Source: Actinomycetes bacterium
GTDB taxonomy: Bacteria > Actinomycetota > Acidimicrobiia > Spongiisociales > UBA5794
DNA length: 12,854 nt
Assembly (NCBI GenBank): GCA_023336875.1
Contig: JAMBLH010000336.1
Span: 1-12,854 of the forward strand
Direction of reading: 5' to 3'
Part shown: in pieces, positions 1-7,200 of the stretch
How positions within the stretch are numbered: the first letter of the stretch is position 1
How the letters are laid out: each line of letters opens with the position of its first letter
Program-made: the position numbers and the translations under genes
The notes under the pieces: model-generated
Databases searched by the model: none
Seen by the model: the letters and a program-made list of their open reading frames with translations, nothing else
Told to the model about the DNA's origin: nothing

Positions 1-21
1 GAGCGAAGCGGTCGGCGAGCG

Positions 22-1473
22 TCAGCGAGCCCCCATCGGCGGTCGCTTTCTGGCCTTCTTCTTCTCAACAGGCTTCGCGTTCTTCAGCTCGAGGAACGAT
101 TCTTCGATGTTGGTACCGAGAAGCGTCGAGTCCTCGATGAGGTCGCGGTCCATGTTGATGCCGATATCGATCATCCCACTGACGGAGAACATTGCAATCC
201 CTGCGCCATGGCTCTGCCATAGAGGCACCAGCGGATAGGTTGCAAGCATCTCGGAACCCGCCATGTAGAGCGGGAACTGAGGCCCGGGAACGTTCGTGAC
301 CGTCATATTGAACGGCCTCGCACGTGAGGCGAGCCTGGCGGCGAGGGAGAGGAGTGTGGCGGGCGCACCCGTCGAGACCTCGACGAGCGTCGACGCGCCG
401 AGTGCGTGGTCTGACTCCTTCAACTCCATCGTCTGCCTGTTGACGATCTGGACACGCTTTGCTGGGTCTGGCTCTCCTATGGGGAGATCCAGAAGCCACA
501 TCGCTACCTTGTTGCCAAGCGACCCGCTCTCGTCCTGAGATCGCACAGACACCGGCGCCATGATACGGAACTCGGTCTCGACCAGTTCTTCCTCGCTCAG
601 ACCCCCGGCCTCGTGCAGGTATCTCCTCACCGCACCGGCAACTATCGCAAGCATCACGTCATTCACGGTTGCGTTATGCGCGTTCTTTATCTCCTTGATG
701 TCAGCGAGTGGCAGTTGCAGCCAGTCAAAGGCCCGCGCTCCGCTGATCGAGCCATTCAGACTGGTGCGATCGGTCTGGGTGAGCCATCCGGACGAGAGAG
801 ATGCTGCTGCAGCTCTCGCACGATCAGACCAGCTCGAGGTCAATTCGGCGATCTCTGCGGGAGCGCTCATGATGTTCGCAAGAACCGCCGACACGGAATG
901 CGACACCTCACGGACGATCAGTTCCGTCCCATTCGGAGCTGGACGCGCTTCCCAGAGTTTCGGTTCAGTGACCTCGAACTCGGGGCTGAAGTCGAGAAGC
1001 ACGGCCATGAGGTCAATTCCCGAGACACCGTCGATCATGCAGTGATGGATCTTTGCGATGAGTGCAAATCCTCCGTCCTCAAGTCCCTCAACGATGTAGA
1101 GCTCCCACAGGGGCTTCGACCTGTCGAGTTGTTGGGACATCAGCCGCCCAGCAAGGTCCTTCAGCTGCGCTGTTGACCCCGGGTGGGGCAACGCAATGTG
1201 ACGTACGTGGTAGTCCAGATGGAAGTGCTCGTCATCGACCCACACGGGCGAACCCTCCAACGGTACGTTCGCGAGACGCTGTCGATACCGCGGGATCAGC
1301 TCCAATCGGGACAGGATGAGGTCACGGATCGTTGCAATGTCAACCCCCTCAGTACCTATGGATGGTCCCGGCGCAAAGATCGCGACGGCGCCGACGTGCA
1401 TATGTGTTGTTCTGGTCTCAAGGGCGAGAAAGGAGGCATCGAGATTCGAAAGCCGCTCGTAGTACACGGTCAC
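22..1473 (-). CDS. WS/DGAT family O-acyltransferase (wax ester synthase / diacylglycerol acyltransferase)
   Basis: This 483-aa protein should esterify fatty acyl-CoA to a long-chain alcohol or diacylglycerol, making storage wax esters or triacylglycerol at the membrane or lipid-body surface. Seen directly: the catalytic HHxxxDG motif as HHCMIDG at residues 143-149; a PLWE motif at 121-124; NDVMLA at 271-276; LGN at 319-321; and TNVPGP at 393-398. All are conserved blocks of the family, and the length (usually 450-500 aa) is complete. The C-terminus is a basic tail (KKKARKRPP). The start is GTG at 1473, in a 4-nt GTGA overlap with the rluD stop, so translation is probably coupled to rluD. The family assignment is firm. 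Whether it prefers alcohols or diacylglycerol cannot be read from sequence. Confidence 0.93.
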   Translation of the reverse strand: MTVYYERLSNLDASFLALETRTTHMHVGAVAIFAPGPSIGTEGVDIATIRDLILSRLELIPRYRQRLANVPLEGSPVWVDDEHFHLDYHVRHIALPHPGSTAQLKDLAGRLMSQQLDRSKPLWELYIVEGLEDGGFALIAKIHHCMIDGVSGIDLMAVLLDFSPEFEVTEPKLWEARPAPNGTELIVREVSHSVSAVLANIMSAPAEIAELTSSWSDRARAAAASLSSGWLTQTDRTSLNGSISGARAFDWLQLPLADIKEIKNAHNATVNDVMLAIVAGAVRRYLHEAGGLSEEELVETEFRIMAPVSVRSQDESGSLGNKVAMWLLDLPIGEPDPAKRVQIVNRQTMELKESDHALGASTLVEVSTGAPATLLSLAARLASRARPFNMTVTNVPGPQFPLYMAGSEMLATYPLVPLWQSHGAGIAMFSVSGMIDIGINMDRDLIEDSTLLGTNIEESFLELKNAKPVEKKKARKRPPMGAR

Positions 1474-2423
1474 AGTACTTCTCCGTTGATGTCGACGATT
1501 TCTCCACTGGCCGGTTCGCCAAGTGACAAAAGACTATCGGAAAGATCGGCAGGAAGCGCCGAAACGAACTCCATCTTCATAGCGGTGACCGGGTGGTCAA
1601 AGCCAAGTTGCCTCGCGTGCAACCACGTTCGACCTGGGTCACCGGTCACGCCTCTGCGTCCATACACGCCATCGCCGAGGATGTGGTGGCCAATAGATCT
1701 CATGTGGACGCGGATCTGGTGTGTCCGCCCTGTCTCGAGAGTGACGGAAAGGAGGCTTGCGTCACCCTGGGACCAGTCCGCAAGTCTCCTGTAGTGCGTG
1801 CGTGCTGGTCTGCCTGCTTGGTTCAGATGCATCCGCGTGGGATTCTCTGGGTCACGTCCAATAGGCGCATCGATCGTTCCAATAGTGTTGGTGAACACAC
1901 CTTGCACCACGCTCAGATAGCGTCGGGACACATCACGCGCCTTCATCATGTCGACAAGCCGCCCGTATGCCTCTTCAGACCTCGCCACGACAAGCAGACC
2001 GGACGTGTCTCTGTCGAGGCGGTGGACAATGCCCCATCTGGAGTCCTGACCGACACCGACAATTTCGGGGTATCGCGAAATAAGACCGTTGACAAGTGTT
2101 CCGCTTGCACGACCTGTTCCTGGATGTACTACAAGGCCAGCGGGCTTGTCGACGATGAGAACATCATCATCGGCATGGACGATATCGAATCGAACCTCCT
2201 CCTCAGGCAACAGCTCCACGTCGATGTCTGGCGTCGTTGCGACCACGACCGTCCCGGCCTTCAGTTTCTGAGCCGGACTGAGCGGCTGCCCATCAGCTTG
2301 TGCATCGCCCGCATCGATGATGGACCTGGCAACTGCGCGTGAAGCATCCAGGAGCACCGAAAGCGCCTTGTCGGCCCGCTGCCCATCGAGCTCCAACGGA
2401 ACCGTGACCGTGACGTGAGTCAC
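1470..2423 (-). CDS. rluD: RluD-type large-subunit rRNA pseudouridine synthase (RluA family)
   Basis: The protein isomerises uridine to pseudouridine in 23S rRNA, in the helix 69 region if it is a true RluD. It is 317 aa, normal for the family. The N-terminal ~60 residues (QRADKALSVLL onward) fit an S4 RNA-binding domain. The catalytic domain begins near residue 88 with VLIVDKPAGLVVHPG and carries the signature HRLDRDTSG at 134-142, with D137 as the expected nucleophile. TGRTHQIRVH at 231-240 is the second conserved block. The start is GTG at 2423, overlapping the lspA stop as GTGA; an lspA-rluD pair is common in bacteria. The exact target uridines within the RluA/C/D group are inferred from the neighbourhood. 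Confidence 0.93.
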   Translation of the reverse strand: MTHVTVTVPLELDGQRADKALSVLLDASRAVARSIIDAGDAQADGQPLSPAQKLKAGTVVVATTPDIDVELLPEEEVRFDIVHADDDVLIVDKPAGLVVHPGTGRASGTLVNGLISRYPEIVGVGQDSRWGIVHRLDRDTSGLLVVARSEEAYGRLVDMMKARDVSRRYLSVVQGVFTNTIGTIDAPIGRDPENPTRMHLNQAGRPARTHYRRLADWSQGDASLLSVTLETGRTHQIRVHMRSIGHHILGDGVYGRRGVTGDPGRTWLHARQLGFDHPVTAMKMEFVSALPADLSDSLLSLGEPASGEIVDINGEVL

Positions 2424-2962
2424 GAACGTTTCCAGAACACCGCGATGAGAAGAACCAGCACCCCAATGTTGATGGCCATGTCAGCCACATTGAACGTAGC
2501 GAAGAAGTCGAAATCGATGAAGTCGACGACCGCTCCATCGAGGAGACCTGATCCGCGGAAGATCCGATCAACGAGATTTCCGAGCGCACCACCGAGCACC
2601 AACCCGAGCGCGAGCGCCTCAACCCGTCTACTTGCATCACCAAGCATGTAGAAGATCATGACAACGACTCCGATCGCTATCACAGCAAGGATCTGCCCAC
2701 CACCACTGAACAGCGAGAAGGAAGCACCGGTATTGAAGGTCAACCGAAACTGGAAGAATCCATCGACAACAACAATCGGTCCATCAGCGAGCGCGTTCGT
2801 TGCCCACCATTTGGTGAGCTGGTCGAGTACGACAACTATCGTCGCGACGCCGGCTGCAAACGTACGATTACTCAGATGCGGTTTGCCGCTTCCACCGTCG
2901 TCGTCGCGTATGGCAGAGCTTCCAGTCTCGCCACCGGGATCGGATTGCCCGTCACTTCGCAT
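2420..2962 (-). CDS. lspA: Lipoprotein signal peptidase (signal peptidase II)
   Basis: This inner-membrane aspartyl protease removes signal peptides from prolipoproteins after lipid attachment. It is 180 aa. A polar N-terminal extension (about residues 1-33) is followed by four hydrophobic segments. LDQLTKWWA starts at 46 and FNTGASFSLF spans 76-85. The two catalytic aspartates are D132 in GNLVDR and D161 in FNVAD. The ATG at 2962 lies inside the upstream dksA-like gene, giving a 91-nt overlap. It is kept because there is no in-frame ATG or GTG before the first membrane segment, a GGGG tract sits 11 nt upstream, and actinobacterial LspA proteins often carry such an extension. The gene runs directly into rluD with a GTGA overlap. 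Function is well supported; the exact start is less so. Confidence 0.93.
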   Translation of the reverse strand: MRSDGQSDPGGETGSSAIRDDDGGSGKPHLSNRTFAAGVATIVVVLDQLTKWWATNALADGPIVVVDGFFQFRLTFNTGASFSLFSGGGQILAVIAIGVVVMIFYMLGDASRRVEALALGLVLGGALGNLVDRIFRGSGLLDGAVVDFIDFDFFATFNVADMAINIGVLVLLIAVFWKRS

Positions 2963-3243
2963 ATGCCGTACAACCCCTTTTCCATTCGATCCTGGGCATG
3001 AATAACCTGGGACAGCATATCCCTCGCATTCTGGATCGTTGCATTCTCCATCTCGATCTCGACGTTGAAAGCTCCTCCATCGACGTTATCAGGATCGGCG
3101 TTCCGATCAGCTGATCCTATCGCGATGACGCTCTGCTCGATTTCGAGTTCATGTTCCTCAATGATGCTCTCAAGACGCTCTCGTTCGATCTGAAGCTTTC
3201 TGCTGAGCTTCTCAAGCGTCGATGCTGCTAAATCTCTGGTCAC
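2872..3243 (-). CDS. DksA/TraR-family RNA polymerase-binding protein with degenerate zinc finger
   Basis: The family binds the RNA polymerase secondary channel and tunes initiation, often with ppGpp. This 123-aa member has a charged, coiled-coil-like N-terminus (about 8-40), an acidic turn (ADPDNVDGGAF, 49-59), a second helix (60-88), and the family signature LYGICEVTGNPIPVARLEALP (split here as LYGICEVTGN at 91-100 and PIPVARLEALP at 101-111). Only the first zinc cysteine survives, C95. The other three positions read T98, T116 and A119, so a C4 zinc site cannot form. The start is GTG at 3243, fixed by an AGGAGG at 3248-3253. Its 3' end overlaps the lspA start. In streptomycetes a DksA/TraR gene also sits between ileS and lspA, so this looks like the orthologous position. 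A regulatory role is inferred from the family. Confidence 0.85.
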   Translation of the reverse strand: MTRDLAASTLEKLSRKLQIERERLESIIEEHELEIEQSVIAIGSADRNADPDNVDGGAFNVEIEMENATIQNARDMLSQVIHAQDRMEKGLYGICEVTGNPIPVARLEALPYATTTVEAANRI

Positions 3244-3246
3244 ACA

Positions 3247-3254
3247 TCCTCCTC
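3247..3254 (-). promoter_or_regulatory. Strong Shine-Dalgarno of the dksA-like gene
   Basis: On the minus strand the sequence reads GAGGAGGA, four to five bases before the GTG at 3243. It is the strongest ribosome-binding site in the left part of the window and selects that GTG over nearby out-of-frame ATG and GTG triplets. Confidence 0.7.
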
Positions 3255-3322
3255 GGCGTGGAAATGTAGCAGCAACCAGAATGCTGTTGACGATTTCCCG
3301 TCAAAGCTGATCGCGTTGTGCC

Positions 3323-3582
3323 CTACTCCCCCGTCTGGCCATCGATCGCCTCGCGGATGAGATCGGTGTGACCGAGATGGCGTGAGTACTCCTCAATGAG
3401 GTGTGCGAGGATCCACCGAAGACTGTAGAAGGAGCGTTCGGATCGTTCCAGGTCATCGAGCGTCGCGTCACCATAGATGCCGTCCGCGTCGGCGATTTCA
3501 ACACGCAGCACCTCAAGAGCTTCATCCATTGTTGCGTTGGGGGCGGGTGAAGGTCACCATCCACGTCACCATCGGGATGTGC
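3323..3582 (-). pseudogene. Broken DinB/DUF664-family gene (N-terminal half lost, frameshift)
   Basis: An open stretch from ATG 3529 to TAG 3323 encodes 68 residues matching the C-terminal half of DinB-like DUF664 proteins: SLRWILAHLIEEYSRHLGHTD, with several of the family's metal-ligand-like histidines, then IREAIDGQTG. Full-length members are about 150-180 aa. In a different minus frame just upstream (about 3582-3535) the sequence reads HPDGDVDGDLHPPPTQQ, which looks like the acidic and proline segment that normally precedes this half. A one-base frameshift near 3530 would join the two. No sign of the family's N-terminal helix and first histidine region was found further upstream, and the ATG at 3529 has no Shine-Dalgarno. 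The best reading is a decaying pseudogene. A short independent 68-aa protein is less likely. Confidence 0.6.
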
Positions 3583-3680
3583 GGAAAGTGTCGAGACGAC
3601 GTTGACACGAGAGCGGCGGCACGTTTCCTCCCTGTACGGTCGGCGCTACCGGCGCCGTCGCGACCCGATGCCACCTCCGG
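3583..3680. other. Non-coding spacer between DUF167 gene and DinB remnant
   Basis: No gene, recognisable RNA or terminator was found here. On the minus strand a GGAGG followed by GTG at 3622 looks like a start site, but it opens only an 18-codon frame that ends at TGA (3556-3554). It may be the debris of the missing 5' part of the DinB-like gene. Confidence 0.4.
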
Positions 3681-3971
3681 CTATGGCGCCTCCAACGATT
3701 CTCTCACCGAATCCAGGGCAACTCCTGTCAAAAGAACCGTCTTATGACGCCCCGTGCGACCCTTCGTCACCTCAACCCCCCTGGCACCGGTTACTCCACG
3801 CAACAGGTCGACTACGGCTGCGTTCGCCTTGTTCTTCTCCGGAGGACTCGCCACGCGGATCTTCACCCTGTCGCCGTGTACACCCACCACCCCCGCCCTT
3901 GCGGCATTGGGAACAATCAGCAGATCGACTTCAACGCCGCGCGTGGTTTCTCGGATCAGGTGGTGTCCCAT
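3681..3971 (-). CDS. yggU: DUF167 family protein (YggU-like)
   Basis: This is a small conserved protein of unknown biochemical role. It shows the DUF167 layout: an early strand pair (VEVDLLIVPNAARAGVVGVHGD), then VKIRVASPPEKNKANAAVVDLL with the hallmark PP and KAN, and a C-terminal VEVTKGRTGRHKTVLL block. The ATG at 3971 gives 96 aa, the usual length. A GTG at 3998 would add nine residues, and neither start has a clear ribosome-binding site. In many bacteria this family sits near yggT and the end of the dcw cluster. Here ileS now lies between them. It is the first minus-strand gene left of the divergent ileS promoter region and ends at TAG 3681. Confidence 0.85.
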   Translation of the reverse strand: MGHHLIRETTRGVEVDLLIVPNAARAGVVGVHGDRVKIRVASPPEKNKANAAVVDLLRGVTGARGVEVTKGRTGRHKTVLLTGVALDSVRESLEAP

Positions 3972-3989
3972 GATGAGAGACGGTAACGC

Positions 3990-4017
3990 ACGACACACAT
4001 CGTGTGGCGGCTACCAT
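3990..4017 (+). promoter_or_regulatory. ileS: Candidate promoter for the T-box/ileS transcript
   Basis: ACGACA (3990-3995) and TACCAT (4012-4017) are separated by 16 bp. Each matches the -35/-10 consensus at four of six positions. Transcription from here would start near 4024, about 20 nt before the first T-box stem. A small CACAC-ATC-GTGTG inverted repeat (3994-4006) overlaps the spacer. This is a weak, by-eye call. Confidence 0.25.
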
Positions 4018-4039
4018 CGGCAAACGCTTTGACAGGGAC

Positions 4040-4262
4040 GCACTATCCGTGCGTGATGGAAGCGAGCGACCGGTGTTGGTGTGAGACCGGATCCATCAAC
4101 GGATAGCCATCACCCTCGAGCAACGGGAAGAACCCCTGGAGGAGTAGAACCCGTCGTCTGCCAACGACACTGGCAAATTGAGCGGCTGGCAGTGCCAGCA
4201 AGCCGGGTGGTACCGCGGTTCCTCCGTCCCGGCACCAGACGGTGGCGAAACTGAGGACAATC
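4040..4262 (+). promoter_or_regulatory. ileS: Isoleucine T-box riboswitch, translational, very short Stem I
   Basis: The leader senses uncharged tRNA-Ile and exposes the ileS ribosome-binding site. Stem I pairs TATCCGT (4044-4050) with ACGGATA (4099-4105), TGATGG (4054-4059) with CCATCA (4093-4098), and CCGGT (4070-4074) with ACCGG (4086-4090). The specifier ATC (Ile) is at 4091-4093, opposite AAGCGAGCGA. Stem III is GCTGGC/GCCAGC (4185-4190/4194-4199). The T-box core reads GGGTGGTACCGCGG (4205-4218). TGGT in the bulge can pair with tRNA ACCA, fitting the A73 of tRNA-Ile. The antisequestrator is GCCGGG/CCCGGC (4202-4207/4228-4233) plus GCGG/CCGT (4215-4218/4224-4227). The competing sequestrator would pair TCCTC (4220-4224) with the Shine-Dalgarno GAGGA (4253-4257) and CCGTC (4224-4228) with GACGG (4238-4242). 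There is no terminator U-tract, so control should act on translation. Confidence 0.93.
4253..4257 (+). promoter_or_regulatory. ileS: ileS Shine-Dalgarno, target of the T-box sequestrator
   Basis: GAGGA lies five bases before the GTG at 4263 and can pair with TCCTC in the T-box. This decides the ileS start. An upstream in-frame GTG at 4242 would place the ribosome-binding site inside the coding region and overlap the sequestrator. Confidence 0.75.
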
Positions 4263-7200
4263 GTGACAGAGAGAGAAACCGACCCGAAGACCTTTCGCAG
4301 GGTCAATTCAGCAGTTGACTTCCCTGAACTCGACCAGCGGATCCTGGAGTTCTGGGACTCGATTGACGCGTTCAGGACTTCGGTTGCTTCGCGAGACCCA
4401 GACACCGAGTACACGTTCTACGACGGCCCACCGTTCGCGACCGGTTCACCTCACTATGGCAACCTGCTCCAGGGCGTCATCAAGGACATTGTGCCGCGAT
4501 ATTGGACCATGCGGGGCCACAGAGTCGAACGCCGCTTCGGCTGGGACACGCATGGTCTTCCTGTGGAGATGGAGGTCGAAAAGCAGCTCGGGGTCTCCGG
4601 CCCGCGCGAGATCCATGAGCTTGGCGTCGACAAGTTCAACGAGGCCTGCAGAACCATGGTCAACAGCGTCACTGGAGATTGGGAGGAGATCACTCGTCGC
4701 CTGGGCAGGTGGGTCGACTTCGAGGACGACTACAAGACCATGGATGTCGACTTCATGGAGAGCGTGTGGTGGGTCTTCGGGGAGTTGTGGAAGAAGGGTC
4801 TTGTGTATCGCGACTTCAAGGTGCTCCCGTATTCATATGGTGCGACAACTCCTTTGTCCAATTTCGAGGCGAACCTCGACTATCGAGACGTTGATGATCC
4901 AGCGGTAACTGTTGCTTTGACGGTCACTGCCGACGCTGGCGCCGCGTCAGCTGGAGATCAACTGGTCATCTGGACCACAACACCGTGGACTCTGCCGGGC
5001 AACCTTGCCATCGCGGTCGGCGAGGACATCGAGTACTCCAGGGTCGTAGCACCTGAATCAGCAAAGAACTATTGGGTGGCGTCCGCTCTTGTGGAGTCAG
5101 TGTTCGATGACAACGTTGAGATCATCAAGACGGCTCCCGGCTCTGCCCTCGTCGGCGTGCCATACGAGCCTCCATTCGACTACTTCGCAAGTGAGCGAGA
5201 GAACGGAGCTTTCATCACCATCCCGTCTGACCACGTCACGGTTGACGAAGGGACGGGACTGGTACACATGGCTCCTGCGTATGGCGAGGACGACTTTCTT
5301 GCCCTTCAACGGGCAGCGATCGATTCTCTAGTCGATCCTGTGGATGCCACAGCGCGCTTCACATCCGAAGCCACACACGTCGAGGGCATGAATGTCAAGG
5401 ACGCCGATCGGATACTGATCGATCTGCTGGAGATCTCTGGCAAGCTGGTCAAGCAGGAAACGATCAGACATTCATATCCGTTCTGCTGGCGGACAGGAAC
5501 GCCGCTCATTTACAAGGCAATACCGACCTGGTTCGTCGCGGTTGAGAGCTTCCGTGACCGAATGGTTGAGGTGAACAAGGACATTCGTTGGGTTCCCGAA
5601 GCCATCGGCACGAATCGCTTCGGAAACTGGCTTGCAGACGCAAGGGACTGGGCAATCAGCAGGAATCGTTATTGGGGTTCTGGCATCCCGGTATGGGAAT
5701 GCGACCAATGCGATGAGCAGGTTGCGATCTCGTCGAGGGAAGACCTCTTCGAGAGATCCGGAGTCATGCTTGACGATCTTCACAAGCAGTTCATCGACCC
5801 TGTCACGTGGCCGTGCACCTCATGCGAGGGCACGATGATCCGCGTTCCGGAAGTTCTCGACTGTTGGTTCGAGAGTGGCTCCATGCCCTTTGCCCAGATC
5901 CACTATCCGTTTGAGAACGAGGACCGATTCGAGAAACGGTTCCCTGCGGATTTCATCGCCGAAGGCCTTGATCAAACACGTGGGTGGTTCTACACGCTGC
6001 TGATCCTCTCCACAGCGATTCGCGACCAGGCCCCCTTTCAGAACTGCATCGTCACCGGCATGGTTCTCGCAGAGGACGGGCGCAAGATGTCCAAGTCGCT
6101 CAAGAACTATCCGGACCCGATGCACATACTCGACGAGCTCGGGGCCGACGCGCTTCGAGCCTATCTGATCAACTCCCCGATCGTGAAAGGCGAACCCGTG
6201 CGGTTCGCGGAGAGCGGAGTTCGCGATGTGGTCAGGACGGTGCTGCTTCCCCTGTGGAACTCCTACTCGTTCTTCACGACATATGCCGAAGCAGATGGCC
6301 TGACTCCCGAGGATCTGCAGTCAGCGCCCGCCCTTGAGGATCGTCCAGAGATGGACAGGTGGATCATCTCTGTCCTGCAAAGTCTCGTCGCAAGCGTGAA
6401 TCGAGAGATGGAGGCATACAGGCTCTATGCAGTGGTGCCACCGATCATCGACTTCGTCGGGGATCTCACGAATTGGTATATCAGACGGTCACGAAGACGA
6501 TTCTGGGCGCATCGCACGGCGGGGGACGATTCCGACAAGATGGCTGCCTTTGCAACCCTCTACGAGGTCCTGTCGCTCTTCAGCAGGGTCGCCGCACCGA
6601 TTCTTCCCTTCGTTACTGAGGAAATCTATCAGGGCCTCGTTCGCCATGTCGATCCTGAGGCTCTCCCCAGCGTTCATCTCACGGACTATCCCAAAGCAGA
6701 TCCTGCCGCGATCGATGAAGCACTCGAAGGTTCGATCGCCACCGTCCGAACGGTTGTGAACCTCGGACGTGGACTACGCAAGCGTCACGACCTGCGAGTG
6801 CGCCAACCACTCACTGCAGTAACAATCGTCACCCGCTCAGCCGCGGCACAGGCTGCAATAGCCACTCACTCGGCATTGATTGCTGATGAACTCAATGTTG
6901 GGCGTGTTGACATCCACGGTGACGAAGCCGGCCTCATCGACCTCCAGGCGAAAGCCAACTTCAAGGCGCTCGGACCTCGCTACGGGAAGGACACGAAACG
7001 GGTTGCCGCGCTGATCGCGGCCCTGGACCACGCGACGATCGCTGATCTGCTCGACGGATCGACCTATAGCTCAGAGGGAATCGTGCTCGAAGCATCTGAC
7101 ATCGTGGTATCTCGCATCCCGCGTGAGGGCACCGTTGTTGCAGCGGAAGGATCCATCTCTGTCGCCCTCGACACGGACATCTCCGAAGAGCTTGCAGTCG

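Noticed and set aside
1593..2342. Long plus-strand open frame (249 codons) opposite rluD
   Set aside because: It is antisense to a clear RluD with intact catalytic motifs; the translation has no recognisable domain and no ribosome-binding site.
3287..3304. TTGACG/CGTCAA inverted repeat upstream of the dksA-like gene, considered as a terminator or a -35 element
   Set aside because: Only 6 bp, no U-tract on either strand, and no good -10 at the right distance on the minus strand.
3554..3622. GGAGG plus GTG at 3622 as the start of a small gene
   Set aside because: It opens only 18 codons before TGA, with no similarity seen. It is more likely chance or debris of the broken gene.
4029..4034. TTGACA, a perfect -35 hexamer upstream of ileS
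   Set aside because: A -10 box 16-18 bp downstream would fall in T-box Stem I, and no TATAAT-like sequence is there. Initiation from it would delete part of the riboswitch.
4242..4262. In-frame GTG at 4242 as the ileS start, adding seven residues
   Set aside because: It has no ribosome-binding site, lies inside the sequestrator helix, and places the GAGGA Shine-Dalgarno within the coding region. GTG 4263 is five bases after GAGGA.
4043..4414. Minus-strand open frame of 123 codons across the T-box and ileS start
   Set aside because: It is opposite a well-structured riboswitch and the IleS N-terminus, and shows no protein family pattern.
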